The position numbers and the translations under genes are program-made. Below, one piece after another: positions 1 through 13,966 of a stretch of 64,000 nucleotides of DNA. The notes under the pieces are model-generated. The model did not search any database and had not been told where the DNA came from. It was given only the letters and a program-made list of their open reading frames with translations. How positions within the stretch are numbered: position 1 is the stretch's first letter; every line of letters begins with the position of its first letter. The DNA is taken from the NCBI GenBank assembly GCA_018894105.1, contig CM032117.1, positions 709,501 through 773,500 on the forward strand. The letters are read 5' to 3'. The stretch comes from Jacaranda mimosifolia. Its lineage: Eukaryota > Streptophyta > Magnoliopsida > Lamiales > Bignoniaceae.

Positions 1-740
1 GTCAAACAGATCATAAGTAGTAACACAATAATTATGTTTCCAATTGTCGATGAAATTTCATCATGGTACACTCTAGAAACTTATCTGTGGCTGTCTTAGT
101 GGAGCTAGTAGCCTCATTATTTTGAGTGTTATACTTTGGTTAAAAGATGAACTCTTGTATATACATGCGTGTGTCAAATATATTTATAGTAAAAAAAAGG
201 CAGATAACATAATATGGACATCAACCTAAAAAAGGGGAAAAATAATAGAGCGGAAGAAAGAAAGAAAAGGAGAAAAAGAAGGCAGAAGATAGATAGGAGA
301 GGTGAGGGTGAGGGGAGATGTGCCATTGTGGCATCTATGCTGTCTTAATGGCCATTTTGTCATCCAAAACAGGCCCTTCTGACTTTCTATTCTGCATGAG
401 TTGAGATTTGCACGTCTCCTTATTATCGTCATTCTTGATTATCTCTTTACAAATTCAACCCCATCAACCGGTAGATACAGACGACGTTTTTCAATCCCTC
501 TTATGTTGTAATAAATCACGAATGACTGTTATCCCGTGAGGACAACATCTGTGATCATCCCTTCTTATAATTCTTGTTGAACGAGCGGTCATTAAATCTG
601 TTTTCACATCAATAACAATCATTAAGAGGGTCTGGTTTTTAACCTTCAAGAATCTGATTTTTTTGAGGCCCTTGACGCTATTTCTGTATTCAATTCTTTT
701 GATCATTCACCCCTTGAGAGAAGAATCAAGGGGCGACAAA
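1..740. other. Upstream region of the PP2C gene
   Basis: No gene is supported here. Positions 234-316 form a purine-rich GA tract, which becomes a CT tract on the other strand. The stretch just before 741 is presumably promoter and 5' leader of the phosphatase gene. The frame is open upstream of 741 back to about 663, but no in-frame ATG lies there. Confidence 0.6.
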
Positions 741-2395
741 ATGGGTGCATGCTGTTCGTGTCATAGGATTGTCAGGTTTGAAGGTTATCATGTCGAGGAA
801 GAAGCGGATGGAAGAGAGGTCGAAGATCAAGATATCATATTGAGAGGTGATGCTGGTGCACGTATTCGGCTGCAGGGATCGTCTAAATATGTATCCATGT
901 TCACCCAACAAGGAAGAAAGGGAGTCAATCAAGATGCCATGACAGTTTGGGAGGTAAAACAAAATGAAAATAATCTTGACTTCTGTTCTCTGTTTCATTC
1001 ATGAAAACTGAAATAAATGATTCATATTTATATTCTTATTAGTATGCTTTCCATTGTTACCTTCAGAGCTTTTCAGGGGACAAGGACATGTTCTACTGTG
1101 CTGTATTTGATGGGCACGGGCCTTCAGGCCACAAGGTGGCTCGTTATGTCCGTGACTTTTTGCCAGCAAAAATATCTTTGCTATATAAACAACCAAGCGT
1201 TGATGGAAAGAATGCAGTTCTTGATATTGAAACTGAAGCTGTTCAAGCTGGCGATGGCCAAGAAAATCCCGAAATCAATAATCCCTTATTCTTATCATGG
1301 AAAGCTAGATTGACCAAGTGCTTCCACGAGATGGATGAACAACTTGAAGCAGATGCTTCGATCGATAGCTACTGCAGTGGTACAACATCAGTCTGTGTGC
1401 TCAAAAAGGTAGATAAATTAGTCGTTTCTAGACAATAAGTTGTGGGATTCTTACATCATCAATTTTGTGTCTGTTTTTTCAGGGTGAACACCTGATAATT
1501 TCAAATTTAGGAGATTCTCGTGCTGTTCTTTGCACCAGGGACGAGAATAATCAGCTTGTGCCCGAACAACTCACAGTTGATCTTAAACCAAATCTTCCAG
1601 GTTGGTGTTTTTATCTTCTCCCTTCATCTTCTGCTGGTATTGGAGTTTCAATGCATTTGGCCCCAATCTCTTGCTGTGCATTAATCAGGTGAAGCCCACA
1701 GAATAAGAAGTTGCCATGGCAGAGTTTTGGCAATGGACGAAGAACCAAACGTGTACAGGATTTGGATGCCTAATGAAGATTGCCCTGGACTAGCCATGGC
1801 AAGGGCTTTTGGAGATTTTTGTTTAAAAGACTTCGGCCTCATCTCAACACCTGAAGTAACTTACAGAAAGCTCACAGAAAGAGATGAATTCGTCGTCCTA
1901 GCAACTGACGGGGTAAGAACAAAAAAGACAACATTTTGGATCCTCTTATTTCATTCGCTCTAATTCTCATACTATATGTCTTCTCTTAAGATATGGGATG
2001 CATTATCTAACAATGAAGTAGTAAAGATTGTGGCATCAGCAAGAAGTCAATCCATGGCGGCTAAATTGCTGATAGAAAAAGCAGTACGGGCATGGAGATT
2101 CAAATTTCCCAGGGCCAAGATCGATGATTGTGCTGCGGTATGCTTGTTCTTCAAGCGCCAGAGGCCCGTCTTGACGAAATCTGCATCAGAAGTGACTCAC
2201 CTTAGCTTGAATTATGAGGAGGTCGATGCCCGTAGCTGTACTGGGAGCGTGGGAAGTGATGATGCTCTTGAAACAGTTTTGAATTGCAAAGTTGATGAAA
2301 GTCCGGAGGGTGCTGCCCAGAATGGCGGTAGTGATCAACTGAACCGTCCCAGGAAGAGAAGGCCTGGGAGGAAATTTGAGTATGTTGGAGAGTAA
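741..2395 (+). CDS. Protein phosphatase 2C (PP2C), plant clade-E type
   Basis: Metal-dependent serine/threonine phosphatase. Five exons, 741-953, 1067-1408, 1483-1600, 1689-1912 and 1991-2395, join in phase to 433 residues. PPM-family motifs appear in order: NQD at 63-65, the metal-binding DGHGPSG at 86-92, NLGDSRAVL at 193-201, CPGLAMARAFGDF, ATDGIWD with D298-G299, and IDDCAAV near 343-349. All the usual metal-coordinating aspartates are present, so it should be active. The N-terminus MGACCSC has the look of an N-myristoylation plus palmitoylation signal, which suggests membrane attachment; that is inference. A basic tail RPRKRRPGRK lies near the C-terminus. ATG 741 is chosen because it is the first in-frame ATG and gives the MGxC start typical of this clade. 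Closest remembered relative is Arabidopsis At5g01700. The gene converges on the aldo-keto reductase gene. Confidence 0.95.
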
Positions 2396-2651
2396 TCAGA
2401 ACAGGGACTTGGGTATCTTTGTTTGTTCAGAGATGGGAAAGACAAGAAAGTGTAATCGGTTGAATCCAAGCAAGAACGAAGGGACCTTGTTGATACAGGA
2501 AATTGTGCCTTAGAATTTCTTGCAACTTCTTGATATGGAGCTGGGAAAGAATTGACTTCAGCTGAGGAAAAGGGTTTTCAAGATTTGAATTTGGTAATCT
2601 TATCTAACAATTTGAATATGTTGCCCAGTCCTTTTTATTTTTATTTTTTCG

Positions 2652-2692
2652 TCTTTCTTTTCTTTTCTTTTCTTTTCTTTTCTTTTTTTTTT
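2652..2692. repeat. CTTTT microsatellite
   Basis: Short tandem CTTTT run ending in a T tract, in the probable 3' UTR of the phosphatase gene. Confidence 0.85.
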
Positions 2693-2758
2693 GCCCCTCT
2701 CTTTTGTACATATTGTATTGTTATTTAGTGTATAAATGGAATTTAAACAGTAAATTCT

Positions 2759-2764
2759 AATAAA
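2759..2764 (+). promoter_or_regulatory. Candidate poly(A) signal of PP2C
   Basis: AATAAA lies 364 bases past the stop codon, in a T-rich stretch, and fits a plant near-upstream polyadenylation element. Plant signals are loose, so the exact cleavage site is unknown. Confidence 0.45.
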
Positions 2765-3061
2765 AAGAATCTATTTTTCAGTGGTATGTTTTGGTGTGTA
2801 TATGTTGTTTTATCCAGCACAAGAATTTTCCTTTTTCTAACAATTCAAGTATTGATTTGAACTAATGTTTGATATGAAGTATTTGTGAACATTTGTTTGT
2901 CGCAAATACCATTAAGCTCTCTCAGATGCTCAAAATTGATAGTAAGGCAGAAATACTAAGTACAATTTCCAGAGGACACCCCTGGAGTAAGGAAGAAAAC
3001 ACAAGTAAACATGCTCCACTTTGTAATCCCATGATATGGTTCGATGCTTGTTTGTTGATCT

Positions 3062-5080
<2,019 letters not shown>

Positions 5081-7971
5081 TGCTTCTTTTCGGATCTAGC
5101 TATGAATTCGATTCTCTAGCATCTGTGGCTAATGTTGTTTCTCCAGGGCACATAAATAATACCAGTTTCCACAGGTGGAATTTGTTTTGCATGTAGATGA
5201 AATATTTTTGCATGTTTGACACGTTCTACGTGGACCTGTCCAAATCTTGCGCCATTTCTTTGACACGTATTGCTTCTAACAATCCAAAGCTCTTGAGTTT
5301 TCGGGCCAAAAGTTTGAATTTTCCGATAATTGGGCTGGCCCAGACGAATATTATGTAAGAATATTAGCCCACTGGAACTTCATGTTGCATAAAATTTTCC
5401 ATTGATTCCATTGAAATGGACCACACAGGATATTCATATTCAGAGCAGTACTGCAGAAAGTCCAAGAAACAAAATGCTGATGAATGAAAAGGAGAAGAGA
5501 GAGCACAGGTTTAATTAACGGGTACAACCAAACAAAAGGGTACAAATTTCGTATGGGCAGAAGCACAGAGAAAAGAAAACTAAAGGAAACACAAATCAAG
5601 GACAACAACATGGTAAAAAGTAGAAACCTTAGATTCCACATAAAAGCCTGCTGGCCCCCCACCCCCTCCGTTGTGTCTTTTACCCTCTTTCTTCAATATG
5701 TCTTTATTCATCAAGATTGCTAATTGTGATTTAAGTGCTGGTTTAGTTTGGCAATTTGTTTAACTAGTTTACATGTCATATTTAACACTGGCAACACACG
5801 ATGGTTTAAGGTCATATTATGTAAAATTACAATAAAAACTATGCTAAGGTAATAAGATAGATCCTCACGCATAATAATTCAACATCTAAATTTTAACACT
5901 ATAAATACTGTCATTAACAATATGCAAAGCATCTACCGACACTTTGTCTCAAACAATGTTCACCTTTCACACAAGCAATTCAAATCTAAATTTAGATACA
6001 CATTTGTACAAAAATTCCAGACACATAAAAGTGGAATGCCACACAACTGGAATTTCATGCCCCTCCAACCCATCTCTTATACTAGTAATTGTTGCACGTA
6101 ATTTTTGCGCGCATAAAACTACTTTTTGTATCATTTAAAATTAATACATGATATAATTTAAATTATGAGTAAAGTTAAGATTGTATTAGATACCTATTAT
6201 AATAAATAAAATAATAGAAGATGAAATTTTGACAATTCGAATTATGAGTTTGTAGATTTTGTGAAAAGTATAATGGTGATCTAATTAAACTACCACTTCT
6301 AAATGGCAATTTAAAAAAAAAATTGGAATATTAGTAAATTTGGTATTTAAACTATATTTTTGTATTAAATTCTCCATTTTATCCTTCAAACTGTATTACT
6401 CATTTTAGTTGTTGGGATAATTGAAGGATAAATTATATAAAAAAAAAACCACAAATAACTTTTTCTTTATACACAAAACAACATTTTTTTTTATAACAGT
6501 GTAGATATATGCGAAACATTAAAAAAAATGTTATTTTTTTTTATCTATACACATGTAAATTAGAAAGATTCAATGAACTCTAACCTCTAAACTCAAGTTA
6601 TATGTATGAACTTATACTACTAAACAGTCTAAACTAAATGACGTCAAACTCCAAAAAATTAGAATTAACCCCTCTAAATTCCAATTATTAATCAAGATAA
6701 AAAGGAAAAAAAATAAGAAAACCCTCCAAATTCCATAGAACTTCCAAACCCCACCCAGCAAAGCCCATTAATAACTTCCTCCTCCAGTAACCTTTCTTTC
6801 TTTACCCTTTCACGATTTCCAAGAAAGCGTACATACAGTAGCAGAAAATTCAGAGCGACAGAGATTGAAAATCAAGCAAACTGATCTGAATTTCCTTTTT
6901 CTTTTCCACAGTACGTACACAGTAGTCCCTCTCTATCCCCAGACCAAAACCAGACACGGTGTTCCAAAAGTCTTCACTCACTGACCTCCCCACATGTTAC
7001 TATAAAGTACCCCAATTTCCCCTAATCATTCAATAAGCAAACGTGCCCCTGAATTATTGCAACCACATTTTGAGTTGAATACCAATTTTTATTTTTATTT
7101 TATTTTAAATATTATTACAAATTATGAATGTTATTCTTTTAATAAAATAATATTTTTTTATTTTTAAATAAAAAAAATTCTTAATCTTAAATCAAATAAA
7201 TTAAAATATTAGCTACACACATAAAATGCACAGCTCACTCGTTACGGTGGAACACAAATTATAACACAACTAAAAAAAAATATGAACATCATAGGTTAAA
7301 CACAGGATCCTAGGATAATTGGCCGCATTACCACAATTTAAGGCCATGCTTCAGTCAAACGAAAAACAAAATCATTCGTTTTGAGCAGCCGCTTTAATCA
7401 TCTTAAACCTTTTAACCCTACAAGTATAGGTAGCTTCTAGACCATAAAGACAAGCAAAAAGTTCATATGTGATTTCAAACATATGCCCAAGGCCTTGGAA
7501 TTTAGTTCAATACTAATTCAACATCATATGATAAAAATATAATTAAAAAACATACTGATAAATTTATTATTAATAAGATATACCTTAATGTAACAAACCA
7601 TCACACACGAAATGTACTTAGACCAAAAATTCTTATCCAAAATCTATAATTATTTCTAGAGCTAAACATTTAATCACTTTATCACTCGAATAGTCTCTGA
7701 AAGTATTACGTATTTTTTGCCCAAATAATTTTTTAAAAATATACGCACTCTCAAATTTGAGATTTCCTACTTACTCTCAAAACGAAATCCCAAAACACCC
7801 TCAATAAATTGATCCAACGTGAGATTTATTATACAAACCGAGCATATTATTATAATAGCATCATTTTATTTACACGGCAGAAGTACGTACTATATATTAA
7901 GGGTCCAAACATTTTATCAGCAAAAGAAAATCGAAAAAGAGAAAACACAGCAAAAACACTTTTATTTCATT
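5081..7971. other. Intergenic, between AKR and patellin genes
   Basis: AT-rich, with many A and T runs, especially 6300-7200. Open frames here are short and match nothing recognised. The part next to 5080 should hold the reductase promoter and the part next to 7972 the patellin 3' UTR. No transposon ends were found. Confidence 0.6.
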
Positions 7972-9868
7972 CTACATAAGAGTTGCGGATTTGCGGACTA
8001 CGTATCGGTAGGCAGCCACCTTCCTCTTGCGGGAGGCGGAGTTGTCCACGGAGAGCACCATTTTTCCGGCTTCCCTGGCGGCGTAGGAATTCTGAATCGC
8101 CTCCTCATTGGCCGCAATCCGTCGAGGCTTCTCCACCGCAACAGTGTAGCTGCCTTCGGCACTCGGTACAAACTCCGCACTGTATTCTAATTCCCAGCCT
8201 CCCACCACTATGTCCCACGTTATTGTCGCACCAGCCTGAAATGATGAAAGACGACAGAATCGATACAAATTAATTTGAATTTTTCAAGAAAAATTCTCTT
8301 ATGTTTTGAATAAAATTTTGAATTTTGTCTTTTGCAAGTAGAGTATTTTAGCGGCATGATTGATCTAAAACAGAACAGACAATAAGGGCAGAAGGGTCAG
8401 TTTGTGGCAACATAGGGCGACAACTAGCAAATACGAACAGATGCTACGTATGCTAATTAGAAAAAGCTGTCAGGAAAAAATCTAAAAACAAGTATTCTTG
8501 ATCACGTATTTTTACCTCAATACCCTCAATTTGAATGTTGACTCTCTCTCCACCTTTGACTGTGAACTCGGATGCTGGCTTGGGTGGACCGTTCAGCACA
8601 TCACTGGGTCGGCTCAGTCCACCGTACTGAACCGGCACATCCTCCGGCCGAATGAATCTTATCATCAAAGAGCACAGGTATGAGCAACAGCAGAATATGG
8701 CACTACCTTTATTCCACAAATAGAAAACTTACAGACAAACACGAAACCCAGACAGCATTAAAGGTCTGCCCATTCTCAGATTATTCATCATAAGATGAGT
8801 AAAGGACAAAAAACGATTGGGAAAATAGATTATGCAAGTCTGAATTCAGAGTATGTTAAAATACTCACTTGTAAAGCGTTTCAGCTGCATTTCCTTCCTT
8901 GGATATCACGAACTTACTCTTGGTTCTTTGAGTCAGAAATGGACTAAACATTGAATACAGCAGGCTAAAGTACCATGGCACGTTTACAAAGATCTGCATC
9001 GAGATTCAAGAACATAAACCCCCCAAGAAAAGTCATTAAAAATTTGATCTTGAAAGCAAGAAAGAAAACAAGAAAAGCTCACTTGTTATACTATAAAAAT
9101 TGTAGAACACTAAAGAACAACTGATAATATAGTCACCTTTCTGGCAACCATTTCAGGATAATTATCTTGAAACAGTGAAAGAATGTGATTAGAAGCAGCT
9201 CTAAGCTCTCTTTTAGGCATGTCTTTAAGATCAGTGACCTGAATAATAGAGTTAACTCCACCAGGCTTAAAGTGCAAGAGCTTAATCCCTCTCTCAAGAA
9301 CTTGTACTCTCCACCTCAAAAACCTCTTCAGCTTCTCATCATCTCCAAAAATCCTCTCATACATTTCTTTATCCTTGAAAACCCCATAAGCATTATAACA
9401 AACGGGATGCCCTGCCCTATCATGTCCATGCATGTAAGCCACAACTCCTTCGAGCTCCTTAAACCCCAACTCCTCCTCCAAAACGGCGTCGGCCCCAAAC
9501 TCTTTCCTCCAAGCCAAGCATTTTACAAGCATGTCGAGTGAATCTTGAACCCTAAAGTCCCTCGCCCGGAGGAACTTCAGCAAGATGACGTCAGCGCGCT
9601 CGTCCGCATTTTCTAACAGTGGGATGCCCCACATGGAATCGGGCCCGTGGGCGGACATGAGCTTGTCTTTGAGCTCTTGGAGCGCTTTTCTCTCGGAGGT
9701 TTTGAGCTGGGAAATGAAGTATGCATCTTCTTTGAAGGAAGGCGTACGGAGTGCCGCGGCTTCCATTAATGAAGTGACGAAGCTCTTTTTGAAGGGCTTT
9801 GGGGAGGATATCGGGGTTTGAATATTTTCTTGGACGTGGAGGGCTGAGGCTGGCGAGGTAGCTTCCAT
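7972..9868 (-). CDS. PATL6: Patellin-6-like SEC14/GOLD protein
   Basis: Phosphoinositide-binding protein of the patellin family, which acts in membrane trafficking and at the forming cell plate. Four minus-strand exons, 9868-9137, 8993-8869, 8657-8516 and 8235-7972, join in phase to 420 residues. An N-terminal variable part (1-55) is followed by the CRAL-TRIO-N region (about 60-130, with ILLKFLRARDF), the SEC14 lipid-binding core (about 145-320, with GHPVCYNAYGVF, FLRWRVQVLERG and PGGVNSIIQVTDL) and a C-terminal GOLD domain (about 330-415, with GATITWDIVVGGW and VAAYRYVVRKS). The short N-terminal extension fits PATL6 rather than the long acidic PATL1-5. Remembered relative is At3g51670. The start is the ATG at 9868, giving MEATSPAS. 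Confidence 0.95.
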
Positions 9869-10327
9869 TTTCCAATGGAAATCTGAGGGGGAAAATTGCA
9901 GAATTGTTGGAGATAAAGTGAAGGGGAAAAAAGTTATTGGCAGGTGGGAGAAGTAGAAGGGAAATCAGCTGTAGTGGTGGTCATATACTGTGAGGGTGGG
10001 GTAGAGTGTATATGATTTAGTGTGCGTAGCCGCCGGGTAGAATTATAGATTTGAATGTGAAGTTTTGTTATGAAGCATAAAAAGCAGCTTTAAGCTGGGG
10101 CCTGGCCATTCATACACCTGGTGACTCCTCTGTTCAGTACTGCTCGAAGCCCTTTCGTGTGGTTATCTTTTTAATTTAATAATGTGTTTTCTCTTTTTGA
10201 AAAAATACTACTGAATTCTAATTTCTAATTACCACCAAACATGCGGTCCAACGACATAAGTCTCCTATAGAATGTAAGAGGTTAGGAGTTCGAGTTCTAA
10301 CGGACTTCTGACGTACATGTGTATAAA
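9869..10327. other. Patellin upstream region
   Basis: No coding sequence is supported. This should contain the minus-strand patellin 5' leader and promoter. It ends at the target site of the Mutator-like element, so regulatory input from further upstream is now separated by 1.2 kb of transposon. Confidence 0.5.
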
Positions 10328-11558
10328 TAAAAATAAGGGTAAAATTCATTTTGACCCCCTGTACTATGGGGTATGTATCAAATATTCTCTTATACTATCA
10401 AAACATTCAAATACCCCATTCAAATGTTGTCAAATACCCCCATGTACTATCGAAAATCTTTAAATACCTCCCTATACTACCAAAAATCTTCAAATACCCT
10501 CCTATATTATAAAAAATCTTCAAATACCCCCCTCAAATTCATTTGTTGTTAGTAAAATTGCTGACGGTGTCAAAACTCTACAGTAAATTACTGATTTAAC
10601 TTCAGAAAATAACTTAATAGCATAAAAACTTAGGATATGTGGTATTTTTTTATAAAGTAATGATAAATTATAAGTGAAATATAAAAAAACCTACATATTA
10701 TTATACATTTTTTAAATCCCAAAACGAATGTAGATTTGAAAAAATTTAGATAAACAGTTACGAAATAGAAATACGTATAATGATCCCATGTATTTTTTTC
10801 GCACAAGCTGTCTCTGTTTTGTTGGTCTCACATATTCTATATTTAAATGGAGTTGTTTAATATTCTTTTAAAAAAAAAATAATATTTTTGTTGGATTATG
10901 AGTTAGATGATGCTTTAAGTCCTAAAATGAAAGTAACAAAATTAAAGTAAGAAACTTGAGCATTATATAGTAAATCACAAGGATATTTTGGACATAAAAT
11001 TTTTCAATGATCATATGTATAAAGAGAAGATAATTTTAGTGCTACATCAGCCAAACAGCAGTTACTTTTCTAACGACAAAGAAGTTTGAGTGAGTTATTT
11101 AAAGGTTTTGATAGTACGAGTGCCAAAGATAAATTTATTTACACAGAAAAAAAAAGTCACGTATCCTAGGTTTTTATGCTATTTAGTTATTTTTTAGGTT
11201 AAATTAGTAATTTACTGTAAAATTTTGACACCGTCAATTATTTTACTAACGACATATGACTTTGAGGGGGGTATTTGAATATTTTTTGTAGTAAAGGGGG
11301 GGGGGGTATTTGAAAGAAGGTTTTGATAGTACAGGGGGGGTATTTAATACATACCTCATAGTAGAGGGGGGGTAAAATGAATTTAACCCTTTTACTAACA
11401 GCAAATAAATTTGAGGGGGGTATTTGAAGATTTTTTGTAATATAGGGGGGTATTTGAAAAATTTTGATAGTACAGGGGGGTATTTAACAACACTTGAAGG
11501 GGGTATTTGAAGATTTTGATAGTACAGGGGGTCAAAATGAATTTTACCCTAAAAATAA
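10328..11558. mobile_element. Non-autonomous Mutator-like element with 9-bp target duplication
   Basis: The element proper is 10337-11549 (1213 bp). Its ends are inverted copies beginning GGGTAAAATTCATTTTGACC, identical for about 31 bases, and the inverted homology continues loosely for about 300 bp, with the pair near 10535-10640 and 11160-11260. The 9-base direct repeat TAAAAATAA lies at 10328-10336 and 11550-11558, the length made by Mutator transposases. Subterminal parts repeat GGGGTATTTGAAGATTTT-type units many times. No transposase frame is present, so it would need an enzyme in trans. Confidence 0.9.
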
Positions 11559-12600
11559 AAAATCTAATTTCTAATTACCTTATTTAGAGCCTATTTAAAA
11601 ATGTTTCTAAAAGTATTTTCTGTTTTTTTATCATTTTTGAAAAAACAAAAAGTTAGTTATAAGTTTAAGTTTAAAAATAAAATATTATTTAAATATTTTA
11701 TTTAAAATAAAATAATTGCATAAGTTGAAAATAAGATATATTTAAATATTATTGTATTTTTATATTAAAAGTCATGAAAATAAAAGTTGAGAACATTATA
11801 AAAATAGGATATAAAATGAAAAGAGGGTGCAAAAGTGTTTTTGAAAAAATAGTTTGAGAATGAAAATATCCATAAAAGTAAGAAAAATTTTGGTAACTTC
11901 ATATAAATAAAAACGAAATGTGAAAACAAAAACGGCCATTTTGGATCCACAAACAATTCAAGGACGTCGGCCATTTACAACTACTAGGAGTTGAATGATT
12001 TTAAAGACCAGGCAAAATAAGAGACGAGACAGGCATTATTTAAATGGGCTTGAAGCTCAATTACAAAAAGAATTGCCCATTTTTTTTGTATTTATTATAG
12101 CTTTAATTACATCAATAAAATGCATGTGAACAATTTCTTTTTGTGGGAATGAAGTACTTATAATATCATTCTTTGGTTTTGATTGGTTTCATTTATTTTA
12201 CTATGTAGGGGTCAATTGATTTCATAAAATATAAAATCACTAATTTTTTGGTCATTTATAAGTTACAATGTATCAATACAACGAGCATATTAGAGTAAGA
12301 ATTTTACAAACAAATGACCATTTTGAATGATTGCTGGTCAATAGAATTTTTACTAATTAGTTAATTAATTTTATAATATCGTGCTCATATTTATAATTTG
12401 ACATGTGATGCTCAGATCTCTGATAAATTAAAAAAAGAAAAAGAAAAAAGGATTTCCTTTTCTTTTTGGCAATTGATCAAAGATGCATGCAATGGGGCCC
12501 ATTAAGAGCCCGTTATTATTGGCAATTAAAGCCCAGTTTGGGTTGGAAAATCTGAAGCCCATCGGAGTATCTGGGCTTTTACTACCATACTTTAGCAAGG
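11559..12600. other. Intergenic AT-rich stretch
   Basis: No gene, RNA or transposon ends seen. The minus-strand open frame near 11765-11974 is low-complexity and AT-driven. Confidence 0.6.
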
Positions 12601-13023
12601 CCCTTTTAAGCGGGTGCCGGATGCTACCTTGCGCGGTGGGTGCAGGGTTTTGAAATTATAAACAGCGCACCATTTTCGCGCTTTTCTATGTCAACAGTAT
12701 CATTCGCCAACTGCTCTTCGTATTCATTTGCCACAGAGGTTCTCTCCACTGTACCACTTTGTTATCACTTTGCATGTCACACAAATATATGTACTTGTAA
12801 ACGATGTGTTCAGTTGACTCAAGCTGATGCATTGATCGCTTGTCTCATGTAAGGTCGTGTTTTTGCGGTATATGTAGATTTTTTGGGTTTTATTTAGCTC
12901 TTTTTTGTTCTGTTTCTTCTTCCTTTTTTCCTCCTTTTAAGTGGGTTTTGTGGTTTGTTTAGGCTGTTTGCTTTATTTTAGTTTACAACTGTGTGGCAAA
13001 ACATAAAACAGATTGTTCCTCTG

Positions 13024-13073
<50 letters not shown>

Positions 13074-13914
13074 TATCTCTTTGGGTTTTGAGTGGTTGGT
13101 GGGGCGGTGGAGTAGATAAATTTGATAGGATTGTTTCACCTCCGGGTTTCATTCAGTTTCTTTGAACTGAACAATAAATTTATTCGCGGGGGTTTGAGTA
13201 TACTTCCTGTTGTTACTTGACGCATTGCATTGTTGTTTTGGGAAAGTGGCCTCATGTTACGCTAATTTTTTGATGATATCTGCAAAAAAAGTTGGTCGCA
13301 ATTTTATTTGTAGCTGTCGTTTTTATGTAGTTCCACTGTTGTTTGAAGTGCTGGTACGTGTACATTTATGTATAATATCCCGGGGAATCCATGATATTGA
13401 CTTAGACCATTTATCTTCTTGTGTTTAAAACGGGTTTTATTTTCACTGCATTTGTACCAGTAGCCAGATAAAAACCACCAACAATATTCTTTTGAAGCAA
13501 GATGAAAAGTATGATTATTGATTAAAACACCAAAGTATTGAGTTCAAAATACATCCTTCATTTTGCCTCTCAGTTATGTACATATCCGTTTGATAGTTTC
13601 TCCTTCCTTTTCTTTTTCCATCCAGAGTTTTTTATGGAATTGCAACTTTTTGGATGGTAGAGTTTAAACTATGTCAACTAACTCGTATGCAAGTGTCATT
13701 AGTGCCCTTCACCTGTATTGATGTTTCTATGCTCATAATATTTGTATTTGGACTCTTAAACATTCATTTGTATGCCGCAATACTTTCTTGCTGTCTGCAT
13801 ATTTATGTTCCCATTACAGGTGCAATGTACATATAACCCTACTCTATAAAATATTGAATTACAGTTTGAATTTTGGCTTGATTCGTGTTCTTTCATCCAC
13901 TTACCTTTATACAG
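12601..13914 (+). other. Possible first exon and first intron of the DCD-kelch gene
   Basis: Homologues of the kelch gene usually carry some 30 residues before the DCD domain, so an upstream exon is expected. A strong donor (CAT then GTAAGG) follows 12844, and its phase fits the exon starting at 13915. A second in-phase option runs from ATG 12621 to 12646, but its donor is weak. Neither gives a recognisable peptide, so the first exon may be mostly untranslated. The rest is T-rich intron-like sequence. Confidence 0.35.
13024..13069. repeat. ATT trinucleotide microsatellite
   Basis: About fifteen ATT units in the presumed first intron of the kelch gene; likely length-variable. Confidence 0.9.
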
Positions 13915-13966
13915 TGGAGGTGGGAGGCAAAAACTGACCTCTAGTTCAAGTGAAACTTCTCCACGG

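Noticed and set aside
663..740. N-terminal extension of the PP2C frame
   Set aside because: The frame is open, but no ATG lies before 741, and the peptide does not resemble the family. ATG 741 gives the expected MGxC start.
7983..8273. Plus-strand open frame over the patellin 3' exon
   Set aside because: It is an antisense shadow of the conserved GOLD-domain exon.
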